A program made the translations under genes and the position numbers. A DNA stretch of 64,000 bases from NCBI GenBank assembly GCA_963691705.1, contig OY829537.1, positions 19,158,078 to 19,222,077 of the forward strand, read 5' to 3'. The stretch comes from Viola odorata (taxonomy: Eukaryota; Streptophyta; Magnoliopsida; Malpighiales; Violaceae). Positions 1 to 10,351 of this stretch are shown here, one piece after another; positions within the stretch are counted from its first letter, which is position 1, and every line of letters starts with the position of its first letter. The notes below the pieces were generated by a model. That model was not told where the DNA came from and did not search any database. It worked only from the letters and a program-made list of their open reading frames with translations.

Positions 1-1387
1 TGCCCCTTCACTTTGTGGAACTTACAAAAAGCGTTCTCTCTCCTTCCCATTAGTACGTCAGGTTTCACGGGGCTGGATAACGAATAGGAAGATTTCGTTG
101 TTGGACGATTGCTAAAATTTCCGCTCTCGGAAGTATGAGGGAAGGGAGATCAGGGTCATAAACTCGGCCTTTGGGCGGGTCTGTCTGTCGCTGAGTGGGG
201 AAGTTACCGGGTCTTCCCCTTGAAAAGTTGCCTCTTTGACAGTTGGCGGCTCTAGGGATGTGGTCTTTTCGTTGAGCGTAATCGTCAATAGAACGATCAT
301 CAGGGGTCGTGCTGGTATGAGCGTTAGAAGTATGGGGCACATTTTGTACCGCGTTTCGAGTTCTGTCTCTATTCTCTTCCTCTTCCATCCTTACGTAATT
401 ATGAGCTTTCAGCCTCAGCGCATCTAAAGTCGTTGGGGGGTCCACCATCAGCGTGTCTCGTAATTTTTCATAACAACAGTTTTGCTTCAAGGCTTCCACA
501 GTGAAATCAATGGTAACGCCTGGCGTTAACGACATCTCCATATCAAAACGTCTAAGGAACTCTTTCAGAGATTCCTGAGGCCCTCGGTGTATATCAAACA
601 AGGTTGCCGTGAACTTCCTAATGGGAATGGCCATGCTAAACCGGCTTCGGAACTTGGCCTCCAGCTGTGAAAAACTGTCTATGGATCCGGCTAGGAGTCC
701 TTCAAACCAAAGACGTGCGACTCCTGATAGTGTCATGACAAATATCTGGCACAAGGTCGCATCACTGTGAGTTTGGAATTGTACAAAGTTTTTCACCTTG
801 TTAAGGTGAGAGATGGGATCCTTGGTGCCGTCATACATCTCCGAGGGGAGCTTCACGTGCCGACTGGATCTATGATGCCTTATGCGATAGCTGAATGGAT
901 GACCTGCGGTGTCATCGAGGATTTCACGAGGATGACGGGGAGGAGAAATTTCCCTATGATGCTTATGGTCCCTAGGATCGGGTGCGTGATGTCGCCTAGG
1001 GGATCGGCTACGACTCCTTAGTGAACGGGTTCGATATCTTCTGCTACTTGATCTTTCGTTGTGTCTGGGGGATACATCCCTGACCATTTCCTCTTGCCTA
1101 CCATCCCAACGATCTATGTACTTGTCATGCCATCGTTCCTCTTGGGAAACAGGGATTTCTCGTATGTACTGCGCGGAGGGTTCTACTCGCCCATGTGCGA
1201 GTTGCATAAAGTTGACAGGGGCCGTTGTAGCGGGCAAAGTTAGCGGAGTGCTCCCATGTTGCCGAGGTGATAACAGCCGATCAGTAACAATGGACGGGGT
1301 GAAAGAGAACATCATATGAGGAGAAATAGTGGATCCTAAGATGTTGGGAACCGATCCGAAAGCTAATGCGGCCAACTGGTCCACTTG
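1..1387 (-). pseudogene. Ty3/gypsy gag, distal part (old element, interrupted)
   Basis: This is the larger, C-terminal part of a retrotransposon capsid (Gag) protein read on the minus strand. The retrotransposon Gag core is visible in the stretch around SEMYDGTKDPISHLNKV, ARLWFEGLL and PQESLKEFLRRFDMEM, followed by a basic R/G-rich tail. An upstream arginine/serine-rich segment (RSLRSRSRSPRR) is typical of plant Ty3 Gag. The frame is open from 1387 down to a TGA at 65-67. Beyond that, a different frame continues with a CKFHKVKG-like segment to the window edge, so I infer a one-base loss in a C-run near position 70. The 5' boundary is artificial: a younger LTR element is inserted at 1392/1393, and the N-terminal part of the same gag lies at 13356-13643. 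The first residue is reached through a GTG codon and is not a real start. Confidence 0.85.
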
Positions 1388-1392
1388 GGCAT
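1388..1392. repeat. Target site duplication GGCAT, left copy
   Basis: GGCAT lies directly before the TG that opens the 3004-bp LTR. The same five bases follow the CA that closes the other LTR at 13356-13360. Five bases is the usual duplication size for Ty3 and Copia integrases. Confidence 0.93.
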
Positions 1393-4300
1393 TGTCGCAC
1401 CGTCGCGAGCGAAATTCGGGACGCGAATGAAATCACATAACAATGAAGTCGCCACCCTATTTTTCTAAGGTTTAGGGAAACCTAAAAAGTTCGAAAACGG
1501 AAGAAGAATAAAATAAAAACTAAGGCACAAATAAAAAGGGTCTGAACCCGAGAACGATGGTTCGGGGTCGTATTATGGACTCGGGAAGGTGTTAGGCACC
1601 CGAGTCTCATCCTTAAAAAGGTTACCAGTTCTAAAAAGAGGTGTTTAAAAAATCATGTTGAAAACAAATAGTTGGGCCCTCAGAGGGGTATCATCGCTTT
1701 GGTTTGTAAGTCGGTTTGATTGATTTTATCCTAATTATTGTCGAGTTGTTAAAAGAAAATAAACATTTTAATCCTCTAAGAAAATAAAAGGGTTGTTTCA
1801 TACCTATTCCAATTAAATTTTGTCGAGTTTAAAATTAACCCGGTTACATGCAAAATTGGTGAAATTACTACCATTTTATTAATCTTTACCAAAGCGACGC
1901 CACTTTCATCACCGGGCCAATGCACGTGCTTAATCCTATTTACTAGGTGGTTCTAAGCATGCATAGACTAGCAAAGTACCGTTTTGAGTGAATGCGAAAA
2001 ACACATTGAAAAGAGAAAAAACCGGGGAGTGGGGTCGAAGCCGCGCACATAACACATTCGTCAAGATAACATAAATTAAAAAAACATTCGTGGGGTCGAA
2101 GCCGCACACGAAACACATTCATCAAAATAAAAGCGTAAATTCGTGGGGACAAAGCCGCACACGAAACAAGCATAAAATAAAGCACATTCATTGGTATAAG
2201 CATCATGCAAACAGATTAATTCGAAATCTAACAATTTTAAATAACCATGCATACGATAAATAATAAATTAAAGTGCACTTATCCAAAAGAAAAGGAAAAC
2301 ATACCTGGACGAGCTTAACCTGTAAATCAATGATTAGTGGCAACAATTGATAATAAAATAAATAAACACTGCAGATAAATATTACAAATTCCCAAATATA
2401 TAAATACAACGGTTAAATTCTCCATTCGAGCTCCGCAATTGGGAATGAACATCGGACTCCTCGTCGAGCTCCATCAAGGTCATCAAGCATCATCGCAACG
2501 AACATGCAAGTAAAACATACGAACACCACAGACAAATAAACGCGCATATCCATAAAGCATGTTCAGAAGCATAAATAAAAATCTATTCGTGGAGTCAAAG
2601 CTGCACACGAACGAGCATAAAATTAAATCACATTCATTCGCATTATCATCATGTAAACAGATTAATTAGAATTCTAATGATTCTAAATAACCATGCACAC
2701 GATAAATAATAAATAAATTAATAAAGCTCGAGTTTAGAGAAATGTCACCGATATCGAAGTTGGCAAAACATTTAATCGGGTTGGTAATCGCGGACTCGGG
2801 ATCTGCAAAAATGAAGCAAGAGTTAGTCTGTGATTTAATTAAAAGGGCTAGGGCCATAGCCCATTTCTCTTATTTTCCTTTATGGGCCGCAGCCCCTTCT
2901 TCCTCATTTCCTCTCTTTGGGCCGCAGCCCATTATCCTTCTTCTTTTCTTTGGTTGGGCCGAAACCCAACCCCTCTCATTTTCCTTGTCAAACGACAAGG
3001 TCCCTCTCCTCCTCCTCTATTCTTTCCTTCATTTTAGGGCTGCAGCACGCAGCCCTCTTCTCTTCTTCCTTGTTTCTTTCTCTTCTCTTTCGTTCTTTCC
3101 GGCCAAAGAGCGAACAGTGGCGGCAGCACTGGTGGTGAGCAGCGGCTGGGCAGTGGCGGAACGGCAGTGAGCAGCAACGGCTGAGGCGCGGCTGGAGGCT
3201 GTGCAGTGGCGGTTGGGTAGCAGCGGCTGGGGGCTGCGATTGGCGGAGGCGCAGCGGTTCTGGGAGGAACGACAGTGAGCAGCAGCGAAGGGCAGCAGCA
3301 GTGGCCACGAGCGGCAATGGAGATCGGGATTTGATTGATTCCGGTGGTTAATTTCGGTTTGGTTGATTTCAGGTGGTTAATTTCGGTTTGGTTGATTGGG
3401 ATTGGTTTGATGGCAGTGGTGCAGTGGTATGGCTGGCTGGATTTTGATAATTTGGCCGACGGTGATGGGTAATTGGCAGCGGCGGTTTGGGTTGGGTTTA
3501 GTAATTTGGCAGAGATGAATTTTTGGTTTAATTTGGCTTGGGTGGATTTTTGGGTTAACTTGGTAGGGGTGGATTTAATTGGTTTGGCAGTAGTAGCTTA
3601 ATTGGTTTGGTTAATTGGGATTGGTTTAATTTGGTTTGTGAAGGATTTTGGATTTGGCAGGGGAGAGCTTGGGATTTAACTGGGCAGAGGCTGGATTAAT
3701 TGAGTAGAGGGGATTGGGATTGAGTTTGGTAATGGCGGCAGCAGCAGCGGTGGGAAGAAAGCTCCGGCAAAGCAGCAGCTCCGGCGTCAACACAGTGGCA
3801 ACGGCAAGCAGTAAACAAGCAGGAAAACAAGAAAATAAATAGAGGTGAGAGCCAGCAATAATTAATTAAATCTACGGATAAGAGAAAAATGATAATGGAG
3901 AGATGTTGCTTGCCTTGCTTGTTACTTCTGCCGAGAGTGAGAGAGTGAGAGATCGGCAGAGAATGAGGATGAGCGTGGGATGATGATTGTTGTGGTTGCT
4001 ATGGTGAGGGAGAGGGATTGATTCAGCCCCCTTCTTCCCTCCCTCTTCTGTTCGAACGAAAAATTTATCCATTTCATTTAGGGAGGTAGCATGGGTTTTC
4101 TGATTGTAAAATCAGGTGGTGGGTGAGAGCGGGCTTGGTCGGACGTGGGAATCAAATGAGAGTGGAGACACGAGGAAGTGGCTTGACCGTGCGTGGGAGT
4201 AAAGAAATGGGAGTGGAAATGACACATTCCGTACGAACTAAATAAAATAAAAACACTAACAATTAAACAAATAAACAGGTAAAAAATTATGAAATCGATG

Positions 4301-4396
4301 GTAAAATGACTCGAACAAATAACGATAAAAAGAACCGATAAAGCAAAATAAATTTAAATGATTTAAATGCTCGTTGTCAAAATTCGAGTAGCAACA
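1393..4396 (-). repeat. 3' LTR of the young LTR element (3004 bp)
   Basis: This LTR begins TGTCGCACC and ends AGCAACA in plus orientation and is nearly identical to 10352-13355. It contains four dispersed units of a GTGGGG-TCGAAGCCGC-CAC motif starting near 2029, 2090, 2143 and 2589. A pyrimidine-rich stretch (2860-3090) is followed by a GGCAGTGG/GGCAGCAG-rich stretch (3115-3320) and a T/G-rich stretch rich in GGTTTGG and GGATTGG (3340-3720). The short open frames here, for example 2742-3170, are identical in both LTRs and resemble no protein I know, so I treat the LTR as non-coding. Confidence 0.93.
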
Positions 4397-4410
4397 GTTG
4401 CCCCCTCTTT
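4397..4410 (-). other. Polypurine tract
   Basis: On the minus strand the bases just before the 3' LTR read AAAGAGGGGGCAAC, a purine-rich plus-strand priming site directly abutting the LTR. It orients the element. Confidence 0.85.
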
Positions 4411-4539
4411 AATGTCTTATCAAAAATAAAGTGTAACGAAATTTTTGATAAGCATTAAAGATGGTTGCCCCAGTACCACGAATATGCAAAAAATGAACAT
4501 ATCACAGACGTCGCAAGGCATAACTCTTATAAACAGAAA

Positions 4540-5705
4540 GAAACTGGTTCCACTCGGACACCATAATGTAAATTGTAAAAATGTGAGCTTACCTCCACTC
4601 GGACGGCTTGCGGAAATATAAATGGCTTAAATGTAAAGTTACCTCCACTCGGACGGTGTTGCAGAAATTTTAAATCGTAGGAAAATAAATCCAGCTCCCC
4701 TCGGATGCTGATGGACAATGGCTCTACTCGGATGCCGACAACTCCACCCGGACGTTGGTAAGCGCAACTCCACTCGGACGGATATGGGATTGTGGGGACG
4801 AAGCCACTCACAAGAACAAGGTTGTGGGGACGAAGCCGCTCACAAAAATGGGATGTGGGGACGAAGCCGCTCACGAGAACAAGATGTGACTTCCCTTGGA
4901 CGCTGATGTCCTTAGGATGCAGATGACTTCTAGTGATCAGGCAGTGTTTTGAGCTTTAAGTCTGGCGCCTGCAGAATTGAAGGTTGGAATTTAGTAATTT
5001 GATATGATAAAATTCAATTCGAGATACCTGAGGGGGTCAGAAGTGCATCCAACTCATTGATTATGTTTTGGGTTTCTGATGTGACTGTGAGCTCATCCTT
5101 TAATCCTTCGAAATTGTCCTTCGACCAACCTCCTCGACGCTGACGTCCTTAGGATGTGGAAATTGAACTCCACTCGGACACTGATGCCCTTCGGGATACT
5201 TTGCAGAAAAGAAAATTCAGCTCCACTCGGACGCTGATGGCTCCACTCGGATACCTTGCAGAGAAATATAAATTGCGGCTACACTGGGACGTCTCCTCTC
5301 GAACTCCGCGATGCATAAAAAATGTAAATTCAGCTCTACTCAGACGCTGATGGCTCCACTCGGATACCTTACAAATTCAGTTCCACTCGGACACTGATGA
5401 CTCCACTCGGATGTCTTGAAAAATATAAATTCAGCTTCGCTCGAACGCTGATCAATAATGGCTCTACTCAGATGCCGACAACTCCACTCGGACGTTGATA
5501 AATTCAGCTCCACTCGGACGCTGATGGTTCCACTCGGATACCTTACAGAAATGTAAAATGCGACTTCACTCGGACGTCTCCCCTCGAATACCGCGATGCA
5601 GAAATTTAAATTCAGCTCTACTCAGACGCTGATGCGGAAAAGTAAATTCAACTCCACTCGGACGCTGGTACGGAAAAAATATAAACTCCACTCGGACGTT
5701 GCTGC
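4540..5705. repeat. Degenerate minisatellite built on CTCCACTCGGACG
   Basis: Dozens of imperfect units containing CTCCACTCGGACG or CTCCACTCGGATG, alternating with GCTGATGGCTC and GATACCTTGCAGAAA spacers, fill this 1.2 kb. Spacing is irregular (roughly 20 to 70 bases), so it looks like an aged array with interleaved subunits rather than a clean tandem repeat. It is interrupted around 4930-5150 by non-repeat sequence. It lies close to the 3' end of the element interior. Confidence 0.8.
4792..4875. repeat. Three tandem GTGGGGACGAAGCCGCTCAC units
   Basis: Units start at 4792, 4824 and 4855, so the period is about 31-32 bases. The core resembles the LTR unit GTGGGGTCGAAGCCGC and the larger 34-bp array at 7549-9102, differing mainly in the central few bases. 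It is embedded in the CTCCACTCGGACG array. Confidence 0.8.
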
Positions 5706-5719
5706 CCACTGGGATTGGA

Positions 5720-5816
5720 AGTGGTTGGAAGCCACCGCTCTAGAAGTAAGACTGGTGAGTGGTTGGAAGCCACCGCATTTAAACAGACTGGTGGGTGGTT
5801 GGAAGCCACCGCTTAA
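5720..5816. repeat. Three tandem GTGGTTGGAAGCCACCGC units
   Basis: Three near-identical copies with a period of about 40 bases, separated by AGACTGGTG-like spacers. The GTGG and CCAC ends are complementary, so each unit can fold. It follows directly on the CTCCACTCGGACG array. Confidence 0.8.
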
Positions 5817-7548
5817 AAATAATGCTATCTTTGGGTTCCTTTACACGAACATCGAGACCCATTTTATGAAATTTCATCGGAGTTTCTTTCCATATCTGTA
5901 TTCTGCAAATAGAAAAGGAAACAAGCATGAATCAGTATGAAAGTATTCCCACGCTACCCCAAGGCTTGCCCCCAAGTTTGGCATTGTGTCAAATTTGAAA
6001 ACAACTTCCCTATCGGGAGAAAGTTCAACAATTTTATGCATTTTTTGGAGAACATGTCAATCAATTTTCTATCATATCAGCATGCTAGATGCAAGCCTAG
6101 AAAAGCATCTGCATCTTGCCAAGGAGATAACGACCTCCAGGACAAGACTTTCCCACAACATGTAGATGTAAGCAATCCTCACCGGATATTGGTGTTTGCG
6201 TTCACACTCAGAAACATGGCTACGTGTTTACACTCATAAAAATGCAACAAACATAGCACAGAGTCAGATTTGCAATGTCAATCCGAGTGAATAAACTTCA
6301 AATGAAGATGCACATGCATGGGCATTCAAATAATCGAGAGGACTTTGCAAGAGAAACGAAGTGTGTAGTGTGAAAATCTTGAAAATAGAATGTCTTGGCA
6401 GAGAGGCACAATGGGTTCTTATGAGCAGTATTCGACAATTGGTCGCGGTGAAGGCAAAGCGCACAAGTTATTCGATCTTGACTGGGAATGCTTTTTCAGA
6501 GCTCACTTTTGTTGGCAATGGGCAGTTCTTCGTATCTATCTTTGCTCCTGTTTGTTGAACATTTTTCTTCTCTTTGATTTTTCTTTCTTCTTTTTCTTCT
6601 TTTTTTCCTTTTTTTTCTTTTTTTTTTTTCCTTTTTTCTTTTTTTCTTCTTTTCTCCCCCTTTTTTTTCTTTTTTTTTTTTTTTTTTTTGTTTTTTTTTC
6701 TCTTTTTCTTTTTGTTTTTTTTTTTTTTTTTTTTTTTTTTTTTGTTTTTGCAGTAGAGATACAAACAGTGAGCAAAGCAACTAGATTTCCATCTTGGCTC
6801 TCCCCGATTCTAATTTTGGACATGGTCGTCAACCAATTTTTATTCCTCGGTCTCCTTCCAGCGTAGATTCCATCTAGGCTTCTTTTCCGCAAACTACATT
6901 TGATGTACACTTTGCCTTCAGTTTGCCACCTCAGTCGAGCACTGCTCTTTGGCTAAGGGAGAATCAAGAGGGAATAAGATTTTACAAGGGGCTTACAACA
7001 GAAGTGAACAGATTTTGCAAGGCAGTATGCAAGGATGAGTTTGGTGGGAAAAAGGTTGAGAAAATCAGAGAATGTGGAAGCAAAGTCCAATGTCATCTTA
7101 CTGTTATCCCATGTCTAATAGTGCATGTACCCTGGATATTATGCAAATCTAACTAGCGCCTAGTCTGACATTTGCACTCATGAAAGAAATAAGGCGTGGT
7201 AGCTCAAAGTGCTCACAGGGATACATTTGTGACTTCTTACGTCTAAGACATGTTATGGATATAAGAGCAATCAGGCGAGATTCTGCATGTCATATGATTT
7301 TGAATGAATGAACAAGTTATCCATGGTGCAACAAAAATGATGAACATGCTCAATCTAGAGAAGATTTAAAAACTAGGGTAGTGTGAATTTTTTTTTTTTT
7401 ATCTTCTTTTTTCAAAGCCAAAGTACACACACACACATTGCCACAGAAATATAAATTGCAGGAATTTAAATGACCACTTCCCTCATAGTGGGGCGAAAAG
7501 TAAATTCATATCCGGGCGAGGGTAGCACCCGCGGTCCTGGACGTGACA
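5817..7548. other. Element interior, no coding signal
   Basis: This is non-coding sequence between two repeat arrays. I recognise no retroviral domain in any frame. Its main landmark is the poly-pyrimidine tract at 6553-6743, annotated separately. A short GT/CA-like CACACACACA run occurs near 7426. Confidence 0.6.
6553..6743. repeat. Long poly-pyrimidine (T/C) low-complexity tract
   Basis: About 190 bases consist almost only of T and C, with uninterrupted T runs towards the 3' end. On the minus strand, the element's sense strand, it is a purine tract. The lysine- and phenylalanine-rich open frames across it are artefacts of composition. Confidence 0.95.
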
Positions 7549-9102
7549 ACTTGGAAAGTGGGGGTTTGAACCGCCGCACAAAATAAGACTGAAAAGTGGG
7601 AGTTCGAACCTCCACACAGTTTTTGAAAGGTGGGGTTTGAACCGCCACATGATTTTTGAAAGGTGGGGTATTTGAACCGCCACAATTTTTGGCAAGTGGG
7701 GTTTGAACCGCCACATGATTTTGAAAAGTGGGGTTTGAACCTCCACAAAAATCTTGGAAAGTGGGATATTTAACCGCCACGTAATTTCTGAAAAGGTGGG
7801 GTTTGAACCGCCACGTGGCCTTCAAAAGGTGGGGTATTGAACCGCCACACGATCTTCAAAAGGTGGGGTGTTGAACCGCCACACGATCTTGAAAGGTGGG
7901 GTCTTTGAACCGCCACGAAATTTCTGAAAAGGTGGGGTATTTGAACCGCCACGTGATTTGAAAAGGTGGGGTTTAAATCGCCACGCGACCTTCAAAAGGT
8001 GGGGTGTTGAACCGCCACACGATCTTGAAAGGTGGGGTCTTTGAACCGCCACGAAATTTCTGAAAAGGTGGGGTATTTGAACCGCCACAATTTTTGGCAA
8101 GTGGGGTATTTAACCGCCACGTAATTTCTGAAAAGGTGGGGTTTGAACCGCCACGCGATTTTTTTGAAAATGTGGGGTTTATAGCCGCCACGTAATTTTT
8201 GAAAGGTGGGGTTTGAACCGCCACGTGATTTTTTGAAAATGTGGGGTTTATAGCCGCCACGTAATTTTTGAAAGGTGGGGTTTGAACCGCCACGTGATTT
8301 TTGAAAATGTGGGGTTTATAGCCGCCACGTAATTTTTGAAAGGTGGGGTTTGAACCGCCACGTAATTTTTGAAAATGTGGGGTTTGAACCACCACGTGAT
8401 TTTTGAAAATGTGGGGTTTGAACCACCACGTGATTTTTGAAAATGTGGGGTTTGAACCGCCACGTCTTTTGGAAAGTGGGGTATTTAACCGCCACGTAAT
8501 TTTTGAAAATGTGGGGTTTAAAACCGCCACAATGATTTTGAAAGGTGGGGTTTAAACCGCCACGTGATTTCCAAAAATGTGGGGTTTGAACCGCCACGTG
8601 ATTTTCGAAAATGTGGGGTTTGAACCGCCACGCAATTTGGAAAGTGGGGTATTTAACCGCCACGTGATTTTGAAAAGGTGGGGTTTGAACCGCCACGATT
8701 TTTTGAAAATGTGGGGTTTAGAACCGCCACAATGATTTTGAAAGGTGGGGTTTAAACCGCCACGTGATTTCCGAAAATGTGGGGTTTGAACCGCCACAAT
8801 GATTTTGAAAGGTGGAGTTTGAACCGCCACGCAATTTTTGAAAATGTGGGGTTTGAACCACCACGTGATTTTTGAAAATGTGGGGTTTGAACCACCACGT
8901 GATTTTTGAAAATGTGGGGTTTGAACCGCCACGTAATTTTGAAAAGTGGGGTATTTAACCGCCACGTGATTTGAAAAGTGGGGTATTTAACCGCCACGTG
9001 ATTTGAAAAGTGGGGTATTTAACCGCCACGTGATTTTTGAAAGGTGGGGTTTGAACCGCCACAAAATTTTGGAAGGTGGGGTATTTGAACCGCCACAATG
9101 GA
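7549..9102. repeat. Minisatellite of about 46 hairpin units of about 34 bp
   Basis: The consensus is GTGGGGTTTGAACCGCCAC followed by GTGATTTTTGAAAAT or close variants. I count about 46 units, mostly 31-36 bases long. Within a unit GTGG pairs with CCAC and GGTT pairs with AACC, with one bulged G and a two-base loop, so every unit is a small imperfect hairpin. Variants include GGTATTTAACC and GGTTTATAGCC; in the latter G-T pairing keeps part of the stem. About 15 units also contain CACGTG, the plant G-box hexamer. All minus-strand frames stay open and encode an HVAVQTPPFKN-like periodic peptide. Because unit lengths vary and are not constrained to multiples of three, I do not call this a gene. 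Confidence 0.95.
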
Positions 9103-9614
9103 TGAAAATGGAATGTTTCCCAATGGTTGCCCCCAATGTAGCATGCATAACGGATTCCCTGATAAGAGTGGCAGGGCAAAGAAGGAACACACGAGGATCA
9201 TTCAAGAGTTGATAAGAGGAGGATTCCTTCACCTCACTGAGCATTATGCAAGTAATCATGGTATGATTTGAGTTCTTTTCTAATGAGGGATTATGCAAGT
9301 AGCCACGGCCTGGTTCAAACTTTAACTCGGGATCTTGACGATATTGGAATCAAATCCTAATTATCTCCTTCTCAATCTCCCATGGATCATCACCTGTCAA
9401 GATACAAAATCCAATCCATTAGGAGCATCGAATTCATGCATGTGCTAAAAGATTAATGATATTGATATGGTATGAGAAACATCCATTGGGTATGGTGTCG
9501 GGATGTTGGAGTGTTGGGATGATTTGAGCAGAGTGAAGTAGTCGGACACGCTTTAATTTCATCTTTTCTGACGGTTATGTGTCTTGGGCAAGACAAATTA
9601 TGACTAATTGAAAT

Positions 9615-9654
<40 letters not shown>

Positions 9655-10330
9655 GACCCGAGAATCTAGTTCGTCTTCTTCAAGTTCCTTGATGAGTGAG
9701 CATGTGAGAGGAGCAATTCCACCAAACTCTCTTCATGCCCTTATTCTGGACGATGACAAAAACGAATCCTAATCAGGAGTATCTGAATAGAGAATGTATA
9801 TAAAGGTGAGTAAAATCATAGGAAAAAAGAATCATGGTATCACAAGAAAGAAAATAGAATCATAGCATCGCAAGGGAAAAAGAATGAATCAATGCATCGC
9901 AACAAGAATTATCATGGTATCATGGTAAAAAAATGGAGAATCATGGCAATAACGGGGCACGTTGGAAATGTACATACGATCATGATGCATATGTTGGGTA
10001 ATCTCAACTATTTCTAACTGGCTGAAAGGCTCCCGGACGATACCATAAAAGTGGTCCCTCAGTAAATGGATACGTGATTGCTTACTGGGACCTAAGTCCA
10101 TCAGGGCGCTCACCCATTTAGGGGTTCTAGTCCAAGTTTGGGTTCATGAAAGCTGACTGGGACCCAAGTCCTCAGGGCTTCACTAATACCAACCTAATCC
10201 TATTTGGGAAGGCCCGGCGAAAGGGCATTATGCGTGATGCGAATGAGAAGACAACAGTTGATATCTAAGCGAATAAATAAATAATAACAATAAACACCTC
10301 AAGCAAATAATTCCAGCTTCGACCCTAAGG
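9103..10330. other. Element interior between array and primer binding site
   Basis: This is the untranslated leader side of the element on its sense (minus) strand. It contains a pure T run of about 34 bases at 9619-9653 and repeated GGGACCTAAGTCC/GGGACCCAAGTCC phrases near 10088 and 10160. No coding region is recognisable. Confidence 0.6.
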
Positions 10331-10348
10331 TCCCCAGTGAAGTCGCCA
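10331..10348 (-). other. Primer binding site
   Basis: Read on the minus strand, TGGCGACTTCACTGGGGA begins three bases after the 5' LTR. TGG at the start matches the CCA end of a tRNA. The TGGCGACT...CTGGGGA pattern is the kind seen in long-LTR Ty3 elements. I believe tRNA-Arg primes Ogre-type elements but cannot check the match here. Confidence 0.75.
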
Positions 10349-10351
10349 AAC

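Noticed and set aside
2742..3170. 142-codon frame present identically in both LTRs (also 11701-12129)
   Set aside because: Identity simply reflects the recent LTR duplication; composition follows pyrimidine-rich sequence and no conserved domain is visible.
6390..6910. Lysine-rich and phenylalanine-rich reading frames on both strands
   Set aside because: Low-complexity poly-pyrimidine tract; no protein family resembles them.
7549..9102. Regular repeats considered as a CRISPR-like array
   Set aside because: There are no unique spacers of constant length, the repeats are contiguous, and the context is a plant retrotransposon.
7466..9298. Several overlapping minus-strand reading frames of 60-185 codons encoding periodic HVAVQTPPFKN-like peptides
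   Set aside because: They are translations of the 34-bp minisatellite. All frames are open because the unit lacks stops, unit lengths are not multiples of three, and no start, promoter or family match exists.
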